64,000 nt of DNA from Wolbachia endosymbiont (group A) of Rhinocyllus conicus (GCF_947250775.1 NZ_OX366349.1:992001-1056000), one strand, 5' to 3'; shown: positions 55,519 to 64,000, counted from the first letter of the stretch. A program made the numbers and translations. The notes: generated by a model not told the origin, from the sequence alone.

Positions 55519-56007
55519 TCAATTTTTCTTTTTGCTCTTGTAGTAGATGGAAGAGAGTTTTATACGTATTTTTCTTACCATAGTATTTAAAGTAGTTCTT
55601 GATATGTTGTTCATCTTAGCAACTTCATATAAGTTAAAGTACTTGAGTTGTTCGCATATCTTTTGCATCTTTCTTGGTAGCGTTGAAATCATGTAATCTA
55701 CATCAGTACGTTTTGCTACTTCATCTTCAAAAGCTTCTGTTTTCTCAATATTGACGTAGTTATTAATGTTGCGTTTAATACATAGTTGTTTCTCCAATAA
55801 GTTATTGGCACGACGTTCAGTTAATCTTGCTACAAAAGTGTTAAAGCTACCTTTACTTTCATCATATCTATCAAGATAAGTCCAAATTTCACAGAAAAGT
55901 TCTTGCTCAAGATCTTCATGAGTTTCATGAGCAAAGCATTCAAAAAGTTTTAATCTCTTAGCTTGATACCGTATATTTTGAACAACTATGGCAGTTTTTA
56001 GTTTCAT
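55519..56007 (-). CDS. Phage-encoded sigma-70-like RNA polymerase sigma factor
   Basis: A 162-residue sigma factor-like protein. Region 2 features: H-E-D-L-E-Q-E-L-F-C-E-I-W-T-Y-L-D-R-Y-D-E-S-K-G-S-F read in parts (DLEQE...W...YD...KGSF...R..N) at about 30-75. Region 4: T-L-P-R-K-M-Q-K-I, then a helix-turn-helix L-Y-E-V-A-K-M-N-N-I-S-R-T-T-L-N-T-M-V-R-K-I. This two-region layout and size fit ECF-like sigma factors. It would direct host RNA polymerase to phage promoters, and the conserved elements flanking the late blocks are candidate targets. It is transcribed away from the tail module, 252 bases from it. Confidence 0.8.
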   Translation of the reverse strand: MKLKTAIVVQNIRYQAKRLKLFECFAHETHEDLEQELFCEIWTYLDRYDESKGSFNTFVARLTERRANNLLEKQLCIKRNINNYVNIEKTEAFEDEVAKRTDVDYMISTLPRKMQKICEQLKYFNLYEVAKMNNISRTTLNTMVRKIRIKLSSIYYKSKKKN

Positions 56008-56193
56008 AACTTTTCCCTAAAACAATTAATGCTTTAAGGATGAGAACTTATAGGTGCACTTTGTAGGACAGGAGCAAAAATAAATAATACAGATGCAATT
56101 TTTAACCTATTGATATTCTATTGTTTTTTTTCGAGAATAATACAGTTCGATTTTTAAATAATACTGCAACAAAAAATTAGGCAAAAATTCATT

Positions 56194-56239
56194 TTTTTTG
56201 GACAAAAATTTTCCAAATCCTGAATATATATTATATAAG
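56194..56239 (+). promoter_or_regulatory. Conserved 45-bp element upstream of the tail block (copy B)
   Basis: Reads TTGGACAAAAATTTTCCAAA then TCCTGAATATATATTATATAAG toward the first tail gene, almost identical to copy A in front of the RuvC-like gene. It ends 20 bases before the GTG start at 56259. Same orientation relative to transcription as copy A, which argues for a promoter rather than a random repeat. Confidence 0.65.
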
Positions 56240-56258
56240 CCTTTCAAACTCATCACAG

Positions 56259-56942
56259 GTGTCAATTCTTACACAATCAGGAAGAGCAGCAATAGCAGCC
56301 AGCATAAAAGAGCAAGTTATACATCTTGCTTGGGGTAGTGGTGATGCCAATTGGGAAAGTAGCCATCAGGTCGAAAAAGTTTTTATTGAGGGTGAAATAG
56401 CTCTAAATCACCATACTATTAAAGATGTAAGGGTTTTTACAGGACAAACAACTTATCAGCCAAGTATAGATTATATAGTTGATAGCAGTAGTGGTGTAAT
56501 AAAACGTACGGAAAATAGCTCTATCAGGGCAAATAGTGCAGTTACTGTAGAATATAGTGAAAGCACACCACCAGAGCTGATAACTTCTGAAAAACTGCTC
56601 AATGAGCTTGGCAGACGTACTGCGAACGAAGTACTCTTCTGCACAAGTGATGAGAATGGAGAGCTTTTGACCCCAACAGGGAGGTTTAGGCCCTCAAATG
56701 TACCAACCAATAACTTGTACCTTAAATTTACTTTCGATTTCACGGACGCAGCAAATCAAGTTATCAGGGAACTAGGAGTTATGGTTGGTACTAAAATAAA
56801 AGAAGGATTACCTGAAGGACAGAGATATTTTGAACCTCAAGATATAGAAGACCCAGGGATCTTATTAGTTTTAGAACATACCGTACCACTTATCAGAACA
56901 TCTGCAACTCGGGAAACTTTTTCATTTGTTGTAACTTTTTGA
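56259..56942 (+). CDS. First gene of the tail module, 227-aa phage structural protein
   Basis: Not a family I can name. The protein is beta-rich (V-E-K-V-F-I-E-G-E-I-A-L, Y-Q-P-S-I-D-Y-I-V-D-S-S-S-G-V-I-K-R), with a repeated-strand pattern like baseplate or fibre-network proteins, and has no membrane segment. The start is GTG at 56259 with CAGG just before it; the N-terminus MSILT matches the RuvC-like protein. The neighbouring DUF4815 gene follows after six bases, so they are in one transcript behind conserved element copy B. Probably part of the tail tip or fibre attachment (inference from position). Confidence 0.7.
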   Translation: MSILTQSGRAAIAASIKEQVIHLAWGSGDANWESSHQVEKVFIEGEIALNHHTIKDVRVFTGQTTYQPSIDYIVDSSSGVIKRTENSSIRANSAVTVEYSESTPPELITSEKLLNELGRRTANEVLFCTSDENGELLTPTGRFRPSNVPTNNLYLKFTFDFTDAANQVIRELGVMVGTKIKEGLPEGQRYFEPQDIEDPGILLVLEHTVPLIRTSATRETFSFVVTF

Positions 56943-56948
56943 AACAAA

Positions 56949-58877
56949 ATGACCTTAAATAGTTATTATAATCGCTTTAATCCTGACAAAGAATACGAAA
57001 AAAGCTTATTTCTTGCTGGAAGAGGTCTACAGTCAGCAGAATTAAACGAGACGCAAGAATATGCTCTTTCAAAGCTCAAAGGTATAGGTGATGCAATATT
57101 CCGTGATGGTGATGTTATAGCAGGAAGCAATTGTATTATAGATAGAGAAACTGGTAAAGTTATACTTGAGAGAGGAAAAATCTATCTTCGTGGAGCGGTG
57201 AGAAAAGTAGAGGAAAAAGAGTTTATTATTCCACTGAGTACTACAGTTCGCATAGGTGTTTATTATCTAGAATCTACGATTACAGAACTTGAGGACGAAA
57301 ATCTTCGTGATCCTGCTGTTGGTACAAGAAATTATCAAGAAGTTGGAGCTGCAAGGCTTAGAGCTACTATCACTTGGGGTTATCAATCTGAAGGTCTTTC
57401 TCCACGTTTTTCTGAAGGAGAATTTTATCCAATTTACAATATTGAAAATGGGATACTGATAGAGCATTCACCGCCACCACAAGCAAATATAGTAACTACC
57501 GCTCTTGCTCGTTATGACAAAGAAGCAAATGGTTCCTATGTTGTAAATGGCCTTGAAGTAATGTTCCTGCAAAAGGAAGAGGGAGAAGGAGGAAAAAAAA
57601 TATTTGTGATTAATGAGGGCAAAGCTCATGTTGATGGCTATGAGATTGAACTTCCTCACAGTATTCGTGTTTCTTTTGATGAAGATCCAGATATAAAATC
57701 AGTTGAATCAGAACCACATACTTTTCAGCCAAATAGCCAAAGGGTAATGGAACTGAAGGTTAATGATTTTCCAATAAGTGAAATTAAAAAAGTAGATATA
57801 ACTGTTCAAAAAACCATTACCATTACTCATGGTTCATATTCAGGAGCTGTTGATCCAATACCTGACTCTGCAGTACTTGAAATTATTCAAATTAAACAAG
57901 GTAATGTTATTTATGAAAATAGTGTAGATTATAAACTAAACGCAGGAAATATTGATTGGTCATTACCCGGCAAAGAACCAGCTCCTGGAAGTAGTTATCA
58001 AATAACTTACCGCTGTCGCACTCATGTAAGCCCTGAAGATATAAGTGAGCAGGGGTGTAAAGTAAAAGGAGCAGTTGATAACAGCTTGGTTTTGATAGAT
58101 TATACCTGGAAAATGCCCCGCTTTGATTTAATTACTATCGATAGCAAAGGGGTGGTAAGGAGAATAAAAGGAATTTCTCACCCTTGGCAACCATCGATGC
58201 CTAAAGCTCCCTCTGGACAGCTTTTGCTCTGCTACATTCATCAGACATGGAAAAAAGGCGAAGGGGTAAAAATAGTGAATAATGCTATTCATGCTGTACC
58301 GATGAATGAGCTTGAAGCAATGAAAAAAGGAATAAATGATCTTTATGCGCTGGTTGCAGAGGAACGTCTACGCAATGATGCAAATTCAAGAGAACCTACC
58401 ACCAAAAAAGGAGTATTTGTTGATTCGTTTTTTGACGATGATATGCGTGATCAAGGAATTTCGCAGTCTGCAGCGATAGTAAACAAAGAATTAATTTTAC
58501 CTATAGATGTGGAAATTATTGATGTTGAAAGAGGTAAAGAACCTTATCTTTTACCTTATAAACTTGAACCGGTACTGGAGCAGCTTTTACAGACTAAAGG
58601 AGAAAAGATTAATCCATATCAAGCTTTTGATCCAGTCCCGGCACAAATTACTCTAAATAAAAACATTGACCACTGGACAGAGGTTACCACTAATTGGAAA
58701 AGTCCAATAACCAGGGTATTTAATGTTAAAGAAACAACAGAATTGCTGTCAAGTACTTCATACGAAGCTGAATTTATGAGAGAAGCAGTACAGAATTTTG
58801 AAATTGAAGGTTTTGAGCCAAGTGAGAAGCTTAAAGAGATAAAATTTGACGGAATAAACATTCAACCTATAACTTAA
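56949..58877 (+). CDS. DUF4815 phage tail/fibre-region protein (642 aa)
   Basis: The N-terminus Y-Y-N-R-F-N-P-D-K-E-Y-E-K-S-L-F-L-A-G-R-G-L-Q-S-A-E-L-N-E (given in parts) is the DUF4815 signature. This family is found in tailed-phage structural clusters, often with tail fibres or baseplate. The rest is beta-rich with tandem strand segments (V-D-I-T-V-Q-K-T-I-T-I, Y-Q-I-T-Y-R-C-R-T-H-V), ending in a charged helical part. It follows the first tail gene by six bases and is followed closely by the next. Full length, intact. Confidence 0.82.
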   Translation: MTLNSYYNRFNPDKEYEKSLFLAGRGLQSAELNETQEYALSKLKGIGDAIFRDGDVIAGSNCIIDRETGKVILERGKIYLRGAVRKVEEKEFIIPLSTTVRIGVYYLESTITELEDENLRDPAVGTRNYQEVGAARLRATITWGYQSEGLSPRFSEGEFYPIYNIENGILIEHSPPPQANIVTTALARYDKEANGSYVVNGLEVMFLQKEEGEGGKKIFVINEGKAHVDGYEIELPHSIRVSFDEDPDIKSVESEPHTFQPNSQRVMELKVNDFPISEIKKVDITVQKTITITHGSYSGAVDPIPDSAVLEIIQIKQGNVIYENSVDYKLNAGNIDWSLPGKEPAPGSSYQITYRCRTHVSPEDISEQGCKVKGAVDNSLVLIDYTWKMPRFDLITIDSKGVVRRIKGISHPWQPSMPKAPSGQLLLCYIHQTWKKGEGVKIVNNAIHAVPMNELEAMKKGINDLYALVAEERLRNDANSREPTTKKGVFVDSFFDDDMRDQGISQSAAIVNKELILPIDVEIIDVERGKEPYLLPYKLEPVLEQLLQTKGEKINPYQAFDPVPAQITLNKNIDHWTEVTTNWKSPITRVFNVKETTELLSSTSYEAEFMREAVQNFEIEGFEPSEKLKEIKFDGINIQPIT

Positions 58878-58891
58878 AATTGGAAAACCAA

Positions 58892-60076
58892 ATGTTAACA
58901 GCTAACAATCAGGGAAAATTAAAGGGAAAGGTGAAAGTACCAGCAAATATTCCAGCCGGTACTAAATTAGTGCAATTTTACGGGGATAAAGGAAGTTATG
59001 GAGAAGCAACTTATACTGGTAAAAAAACAATTACCATAGAGGAAAGAAGAAGAGTTATCGCAGCAAGAAGAGTTGATCCTTTAGCGCAAACATTTACTCT
59101 AAATGAAAGTAGGCACATAGGAGGCGTGGAGCTATGGTTTGTAAATAAAGGCAAAAAACGTGTTGTTGTGCAGATTAGAGAAACAGCAGTGGGAATGCCC
59201 TCGCAGACTGTCATTGCTGAAAGCTATATTGAGCCAAAAGATATAAAGATAGATGGCACAGCAACACGTATAGAGTGGTCACCAGTGTTTTGCCATGTAG
59301 GAGAGGAGTATGCAATAGTACTGCTTACTGATGATCCTGGTACTGCAGTAAAGATAGCAGAACTTGGCAAATATGATGCAGTAAATAGCCGTTGGGTAAC
59401 AAGTCAGCCATATCAAGTAGGAGTATTACTGTCATCAAGCAATGCAAGTACTTGGACTCCACATCAAAATTTAGATTTAACGTTTCGATTACTAGCTGCA
59501 AAATTTAGCGAAGTTTCTCATGTTATTGATCTGGGAAAAGTTATTGCAAACAATACTTCAGATTTAATTGTTTTAACGAACGTCGAAAAAGTAGCATTTG
59601 ATACTAATGTAGAATTTATCTTAACAGATGAAGAGGGAAGAGAAAACTTTTTGTCTGATAATTTGCCGCTCGCACTGCGTGAAAGATTATCTGGAGAGCT
59701 AACGGTAAAAGCAAGCCTAAAAGGAGGGCGAGAAAAAAGTCCAGTTCTTTATCCTGGGTTACAGTTAGTTATGGGTAATCTTTCAGAGTCTGGAGATTAT
59801 GTTACAAGAAGTATTACAGCAGGAGCTAACACTAAGATTACCATAACATATGATGCGCTAATACCTGGCACTGCAGATGTTAAAGCATATGTACAAAAAA
59901 ACGTGGATTGGCAATTAGTAAATTTAACCTCGGGAAAACCTATTGGGGAAAATTGGGTGGAGAGAACTCATGTACTATCAAATTTTAATGCTAGTGAGAC
60001 TAGAGTAAAATTAGTTTTGAGTGGTACGGTTGTCTATCGTCCAAAGGTAAAAAACTTGCGGATTGTTATAACATAA
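58892..60076 (+). CDS. Tail-module structural protein (394 aa), unrecognised
   Basis: Beta-sandwich-like protein with segments such as A-Q-T-F-T-L-N-E-S-R-H-I-G-G-V-E-L-W-F and L-R-L-V-I-T-type ends; it resembles carbohydrate- or surface-binding tail proteins in style only. The start is uncertain: the ATG at 58892 is preferred, while a TTG at 58880 directly follows the DUF4815 stop. It shares an operon with its neighbours (gaps of 5-14 bases). No catalytic motif recognised. Confidence 0.72.
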   Translation: MLTANNQGKLKGKVKVPANIPAGTKLVQFYGDKGSYGEATYTGKKTITIEERRRVIAARRVDPLAQTFTLNESRHIGGVELWFVNKGKKRVVVQIRETAVGMPSQTVIAESYIEPKDIKIDGTATRIEWSPVFCHVGEEYAIVLLTDDPGTAVKIAELGKYDAVNSRWVTSQPYQVGVLLSSSNASTWTPHQNLDLTFRLLAAKFSEVSHVIDLGKVIANNTSDLIVLTNVEKVAFDTNVEFILTDEEGRENFLSDNLPLALRERLSGELTVKASLKGGREKSPVLYPGLQLVMGNLSESGDYVTRSITAGANTKITITYDALIPGTADVKAYVQKNVDWQLVNLTSGKPIGENWVERTHVLSNFNASETRVKLVLSGTVVYRPKVKNLRIVIT

Positions 60077-60081
60077 AAAAA

Positions 60082-60282
60082 ATGCCAAATGATAAAACAA
60101 GCAGAGAGTATCCATTACCTCATCCAGAAAATACTGCAGTGGAAGATGTAGTACGTATTCGAAGAGCTATAGAAAAAATAAATGAAGATATGAGTGAGAG
60201 AGAAAATAAACATAATCAACTGAAAAGTAATTTTGAACGATTTAGATTTGAAGATTTTTTAAATTTATGGGGTAATGAATGA
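60082..60282 (+). CDS. Small charged protein (66 aa) of the tail module
   Basis: Polar, mostly helical protein (V-R-I-R-R-A-I-E-K-I-N-E-D-M-S-E-R-E-N-K) with a coiled-coil-like middle. It lies between two tail genes and its stop overlaps the next start as ATGA, so it is co-translated with the fibre-like protein. Possibly an adaptor or chaperone for it; unproven. Confidence 0.7.
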   Translation: MPNDKTSREYPLPHPENTAVEDVVRIRRAIEKINEDMSERENKHNQLKSNFERFRFEDFLNLWGNE

Positions 60283-61535
60283 CGATTGCCAAAGAAGTAG
60301 TTTATGCATTACATCAGAGACTAAAAGATTTATCCGTAAATGCTACCCCTGATCAACTCGCCTATCTTGCAAAATCTCTAGAGTCTATTGCTGGGCAAAG
60401 TACAGTACTTGATATTGTACAGATGACTGATGCAAAATTAAAAGAGCTTCTTGACAGTAGCACAAGTCATTTAAATAAATTAGATAGTAGTAAAAACAAT
60501 GCATTAGCGGCAATCTCTGAATTAGAAGGAAAGTCGTTAAAGAAAATAGATGAAAAAGGAACAACAAATTTATCACTACTTGATAGCAGAAAAGATTCAC
60601 ATGTTGCCACCATCAATAATGCCGGAGACTTAAATAGCATAAGAAACACATTAAATAGCCTTAAAGCCATAAGCGATATACCAACTGGTTCATCAGTTAT
60701 GAAAGAAATAAAAACTAGAGAAAAAACACTCACAACCAAATTTGATTCGATTAATGACGTACCAAGTGGTTCATCAATCATGAAAGAGATAAGAAAGCGC
60801 AATATGGTTGAATCTGGGTCATTACCATTTTTATTTGGCGTTTTGAGTAGGAATAATGACTATAACTGGGGAAGTGGCCATTTTACAACTGAGCTTGGTA
60901 AATGGTATATCGATACGTCATACACTAACAATATGTTTAGCCTTATAGTAGGTTGTCATAACTATAGCACAAATTATGTTTCATTTTATGAGCCACCAAA
61001 TATGCATTTTATGCAGGGGAAAAATGGAACATTTATCTATAGAGAGTTATATTCACGTTATACAATTTCTTCAAATGAATACTCCTATCCATATGCACTG
61101 CTGGGGGTAATGTTTGTAAAAAACACTACAAGCAGCAACATAACAAGAACATTGAATTTTGTTGGTTCAGCATATTGGAGTTCACAATATGAAGGAGCAG
61201 GAGCATTTGTAGGAACGCCTAATAATACCAATACTAATAAAGGGCAAATATCGTCAATTAGCTGGCAGAATATTTATAATTTAGGAAGCTCAAGTAGTGG
61301 ATTTTCTAATTCAGGTAGCGTAATTATTCCAAGCAATAAAACAGTAGCAATCTTATTTTACACATCACCGTATTATTATACGAGTAGCAATAATTATTAC
61401 ACTCAATTTATGCAATGGGGAGTATACAATTTTCGCAGCAATTTTTTAACTACAGGACTTGAAGTAGATGTGGAGAGAACGCTAAAAGCTTGGCAATGTC
61501 CAGGATTAGAACGAACTGATCAAATATGGCAATGA
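60279..61535 (+). CDS. Tail fibre-like protein (418 aa)
   Basis: Residues 1-185 are a helical/coiled-coil stalk with an internal repeat (P-T-G-S-S-V-M-K-E-I-K and P-S-G-S-S-I-M-K-E-I-R, about 23 residues apart). Residues 190-405 are rich in Tyr, Ser, Asn and Trp with a beta-sheet pattern, typical of a receptor-binding tip. The C-terminus ends W-Q-C-P-G-L-E-R. The architecture (stalk plus compact tip) fits a trimeric tail fibre that recognises the Wolbachia surface. Followed by a likely assembly gene. The tip is where host-range variation would be expected. Confidence 0.72.
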   Translation: MTIAKEVVYALHQRLKDLSVNATPDQLAYLAKSLESIAGQSTVLDIVQMTDAKLKELLDSSTSHLNKLDSSKNNALAAISELEGKSLKKIDEKGTTNLSLLDSRKDSHVATINNAGDLNSIRNTLNSLKAISDIPTGSSVMKEIKTREKTLTTKFDSINDVPSGSSIMKEIRKRNMVESGSLPFLFGVLSRNNDYNWGSGHFTTELGKWYIDTSYTNNMFSLIVGCHNYSTNYVSFYEPPNMHFMQGKNGTFIYRELYSRYTISSNEYSYPYALLGVMFVKNTTSSNITRTLNFVGSAYWSSQYEGAGAFVGTPNNTNTNKGQISSISWQNIYNLGSSSSGFSNSGSVIIPSNKTVAILFYTSPYYYTSSNNYYTQFMQWGVYNFRSNFLTTGLEVDVERTLKAWQCPGLERTDQIWQ

Positions 61536-61545
61536 GGAGGAATTT

Positions 61546-62109
61546 GTGACTATTTATATACGTTTTGAAAACCACAAGCAGATTGAAACAACAACACTTG
61601 AAAACAAGCCAACTGGAAATGATTGGTATGAAGCGCCAAAGAATTTTGATTGGCAAAAAAGTTATTGTTTAACAGAAGGAGGAGAAATTGCTCAGCGTAC
61701 TAAAGAAGATATACAAAAGGAGTTACTGGATAATGCGAAGCTTTGTGCATTTGATAGTATGCGTTTCTATTATGATAATCATACTCACCAATATGCAGGT
61801 CATTCTCACCAAAAAGCTAAATCTTATGAGATTCAAGCGAAAGCCGCAAAAAGCATTCTAGCAGCACCAGAATCTATAGATGAAAAAGATGCAGAAATTA
61901 TAGAGCCTTTAGCAAAAGTACGAGGAATTTCAGTAGTAGAGATGGCAGAAATGATTCAGGAAAAAGTGAAAAAAGCAGTAAAAGCAATAATTAAATGTGA
62001 AGAATTGATGGATATAGCTGAAAGAGAAATCGGTGAAGCTAAAAGTAAAGGAGAACTGCAAACTTTGCTAGATGATTGTAAACAAAAAATGCAAAACCTA
62101 GAAAATTAA
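61546..62109 (+). CDS. Tail fibre assembly-like protein (187 aa)
   Basis: Acidic/basic helical protein with N-terminal strands (Y-I-R-F-E-N-H-K-Q-I-E), then a central Y-D-N-H-T-H-Q-Y-A-G-H-S-H-Q-K-A-K-S-Y-E and a long helical end. The histidine-rich T-H-Q-Y-A-G-H-S-H stretch could bind metal. Position directly after a fibre-like gene is typical of fibre assembly chaperones (DUF4376-like). The GTG start at 61546 is well supported by GAGGAGG upstream. Confidence 0.7.
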   Translation: MTIYIRFENHKQIETTTLENKPTGNDWYEAPKNFDWQKSYCLTEGGEIAQRTKEDIQKELLDNAKLCAFDSMRFYYDNHTHQYAGHSHQKAKSYEIQAKAAKSILAAPESIDEKDAEIIEPLAKVRGISVVEMAEMIQEKVKKAVKAIIKCEELMDIAEREIGEAKSKGELQTLLDDCKQKMQNLEN

Positions 62110-62142
62110 ATTCTTTTCAAAAATCAGCGTACAAGGAAAAAA

Positions 62143-63309
62143 ATGACAGAACAATTTTTACACGGAGTAAATGTTATTGAGGTAACCTCAGGAGCAAAAA
62201 CAGTACGTACAGCTAAATCATCAGTGATAGGTGTAATTGGTACTGCACCTGAAGCTGATGAGCAAAAATTTCCACTGAATAAACCGGTACTGATAGCAGG
62301 AAGCTTAAAAGAAGCAGCAAGACTTGGAAAGAATGGAAGTTTACCTTCTGCAATAAACGGAATATTTTCCCAAATTGGTGCAACAGTAGTAGTTATTCGA
62401 GTTGAGGAAAGTGATCCAAAATTAAAAGAAGAAGAGACGCTGAAGAATATAATTGGCGGTGTTGATGAAGAAACCGGAGAATATCTGGGCGTACAAGCAT
62501 TCCTTAGCAGTGAAAGCATAGTTCATGTTGCGCCAAGAATACTGATTGCACCTCAATTTACTCACCAATTACCAGAAGATGGCAAAAATCCGGTGGTTGG
62601 CGCTTTGATTCCTATAGCAGAAAAGCTGAGAAGCATAATAGTAGCAGATGGACCAAATACCAACGATGAAGAAGCAATAAAATGGAGAAAAAGTGTAGGC
62701 AGCTCAAGAATTTACGTCGTTGATCCTTGGGTGAAGGTATTTATTGAAGGAAAAGAAGAAATTTTGCCTCCAAGTTCATTTGTAGCTGGTTTAATAGCGA
62801 AAGTAGATAGCAAGCAAGGATTTTGGCACTCACCTTCAAATAAAGAGATAAATGGTATTATTGGAACAAGCAGGCCTATTGATTTTACGCTCGGTAATAT
62901 AAATTGTAGAGCAAACCACTTGAATGAAAATGAAGTAACAACGATAATTCATCAAAATGGCTATAGGCTTTGGGGAAATAGAACATGTTCAAACGATTCG
63001 AAATGGGCTTTTCTATCAGTAAGGCGCACTGCAGATTTAATTAACGATAGTTTACTTCGAGCTCATCTCTGGGCAGTTGATCGCAATATCACAAAAACTT
63101 ATATAGATGATGTGATTGAGGGGGTGAATTCCTATCTGGCAAGTTTAAAAGCACAAGGAGCAATTATCAGTGGAAAATGTTATGCAACTCCAGAACTCAA
63201 CACACCGGCAAACATTGCAAGCGGGAAAGTGTATTTTGACTTTGAGTTTACACCACCATATCCGGCAGAACAAATAACATTCAAATCTCATCTCGTAAAT
63301 ATAAGTTAG
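62143..63309 (+). CDS. Contractile tail sheath protein (P2 gpFI-like)
   Basis: A 388-residue sheath protein, recognised from F-L-H-G-V-N-V-I-E-V, S-V-I-G-V-I-G-T-A-P-E-A-D, T-V-V-V-I-R-V-E, G-F-W-H-S-P-S-N-K-E-I-N-G-I-I-G and G-Y-R-L-W-G-N-R-T-C-S (shown in parts). Sheath subunits polymerise round the tube and contract to inject DNA, confirming a myovirus-type tail. Length equals P2 FI (396). The tube gene follows 11 bases later. Confidence 0.92.
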   Translation: MTEQFLHGVNVIEVTSGAKTVRTAKSSVIGVIGTAPEADEQKFPLNKPVLIAGSLKEAARLGKNGSLPSAINGIFSQIGATVVVIRVEESDPKLKEEETLKNIIGGVDEETGEYLGVQAFLSSESIVHVAPRILIAPQFTHQLPEDGKNPVVGALIPIAEKLRSIIVADGPNTNDEEAIKWRKSVGSSRIYVVDPWVKVFIEGKEEILPPSSFVAGLIAKVDSKQGFWHSPSNKEINGIIGTSRPIDFTLGNINCRANHLNENEVTTIIHQNGYRLWGNRTCSNDSKWAFLSVRRTADLINDSLLRAHLWAVDRNITKTYIDDVIEGVNSYLASLKAQGAIISGKCYATPELNTPANIASGKVYFDFEFTPPYPAEQITFKSHLVNIS

Positions 63310-63320
63310 GAGAAAGCAAA

Positions 63321-63827
63321 GTGTTACCGAAAATACTGAGAAATTTTAACGTATTCGTTGATGGTCGTGGTTATGCAGGAAAAATAGATGAAATAACCTT
63401 GCCAAAACTTACCATAAAAACAGATGAATATAGAGCTGGTGGTATGGATATTCCAGTAAATATTGATATGGGCATGGAAAAGCTTGAAGCAGATTTCACT
63501 TTTTCTGAATACGATACAGAACTCTTTAGGCTATTTGGTCTAATAAATGGGAATTCAGTTTCTTTGACACTCAGAGGTGGAATGCAAGGAAGTGGAAGTA
63601 ATGATATTGAAGCAGTAATAATCAATTTAAGAGGCATTTTTAAAGAGTTTTACTTTGGCAACTGGAAACCTGCTGAAAAAGCAACGCTGAAGTGTACTGT
63701 AGCTGCCCATTATTATAAACTTACGATAGGTGGTAATGAATTAATAGAGATCGATGCTGAAAATATGATTAGAAAGATAAATGGCGTTGATCAAATGGCC
63801 TTGCTACAAACGATTCTAGGGATCTAA
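63321..63827 (+). CDS. Tail tube protein (P2 gpFII-like)
   Basis: A 168-residue phage major tail tube protein: L-P-K-I-L-R-N-F-N-V-F-V-D-G-R-G-Y-A-G-K-I-D-E-I read in parts, then M-D-I-P-V-N-I-D-M-G-M-E-K-L and R-G-I-F-K-E-F. It forms the inner tube. The start is GTG at 63321 with AGGAG six to ten bases upstream. Length matches P2 FII (172). Confidence 0.9.
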   Translation: MLPKILRNFNVFVDGRGYAGKIDEITLPKLTIKTDEYRAGGMDIPVNIDMGMEKLEADFTFSEYDTELFRLFGLINGNSVSLTLRGGMQGSGSNDIEAVIINLRGIFKEFYFGNWKPAEKATLKCTVAAHYYKLTIGGNELIEIDAENMIRKINGVDQMALLQTILGI

Positions 63828-63832
63828 TATGG

Positions 63833-63861
63833 TTGACAAAATTACATAAAAATGTTAAAAT
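63833..63861 (+). promoter_or_regulatory. Sigma-70 promoter after the tail tube gene
   Basis: TTGACA at 63833-63838 and TAAAAT at 63856-63861 are exactly 17 bases apart, and the downstream ATG is at 63889. This strong housekeeping-type promoter restarts transcription within the tail module, separate from the upstream conserved element. Confidence 0.65.
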
Positions 63862-63888
63862 ATAAGAAGTTGTAGGTATATAGTTAAT

Positions 63889-64000
63889 ATGGATTCTAAA
63901 GCTCATACAAATTCCATAGAGCAGCTAACTGGTTTACTTGTTAGTGTAGCACAATCTCAAGACAAGTCCGTTTTAAAGTTATTAACTGAATTAATGGAAG
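63889..64000 (+). CDS. Partial gene at the window end, possibly tail assembly protein
   Basis: An open frame from the ATG at 63889 runs off the end (first 37 residues: M-D-S-K-A-H-T-N-S-I-E-Q-L-T-G-L). It has its own promoter. In P2-like order the next genes are tail assembly chaperones, but the visible part is too short to assign. Confidence 0.55.
   Translation, partial: MDSKAHTNSIEQLTGLLVSVAQSQDKSVLKLLTELME

Overview
The window is AT-rich and reads as part of a Wolbachia (Rickettsiales endosymbiont) chromosome carrying a WO-type prophage. The grounds are recognition of the gene set: a large serine recombinase next to a DUF2924 gene, ankyrin-repeat genes scattered among lambda-like head genes and P2-like baseplate and tail genes, Rpn/PD-(D/E)XK and double-XRE genes, IS630 and IS5-type elements, and very long eukaryote-like repeat proteins. 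No ribosomal RNA, tRNA or CRISPR array was seen. All family names come from reading the translated sequence; no database search was run.

Layout. (1) About 1-26.4 kb is an accessory region resembling the eukaryotic association module of phage WO. It holds a double-HTH regulator, an Rpn-like nuclease, two IS630-type elements (one splitting a small gene), a 2071-residue protein with a 476-residue internal offset duplication plus Sel1/TPR-like and serine-rich regions, a leucine-rich-repeat protein, two ankyrin proteins, an SF2 helicase-ankyrin-membrane fusion, a decayed IS5-type transposase, and a pair of long coiled-coil proteins. One of the pair has a J-domain HPD motif and the other is truncated by a 325-bp IS903-like miniature element. 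(2) 26.6-29.7 kb holds the serine recombinase, DUF2924 and two ankyrin genes. (3) 30.0-46.2 kb, minus strand, is the late block. In transcription order it runs RuvC-like nuclease, ParB/methyltransferase, small terminase, ankyrin protein, large terminase, gpW, portal, S49 protease, decoration protein, capsid, head-tail and tail-completion genes, gpV, PAAR, a PDDEXK nuclease, gpW/gp25, gpJ and gpI. (4) 46.5-48.8 kb, plus strand, has two unrecognised genes, followed by a 1.2-kb gap with iteron-like repeats. (5) 50.0-56.0 kb, minus strand, is a replication and regulation block: TOPRIM/ATPase primase-helicase, two RepA-like ATPases, a DUF669-like protein, a RecA-like ATPase and a sigma factor. (6) 56.3-64 kb, plus strand, is a tail module with a DUF4815 protein, fibre-like genes, sheath and tube.

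State of the prophage. The capsid gene is interrupted by a 1100-bp IS630-type element and the portal gene carries a one-base frameshift, so this copy should not be able to make particles alone. The insertion and frameshift look recent, because the flanks rejoin in frame and most other phage genes are open.

Most interesting signal. A near-identical 45-bp sequence lies upstream of both outward-facing structural blocks: before the RuvC-like gene (minus) and before the first tail gene (plus), in the same orientation relative to each transcript. The similarity continues into the start of the genes, since both proteins begin MSILT. A shorter version precedes the RecA-like ATPase gene. With a phage-encoded sigma factor next to the plus-strand copy, the simplest hypothesis is a dedicated late promoter that switches on head and tail synthesis together.
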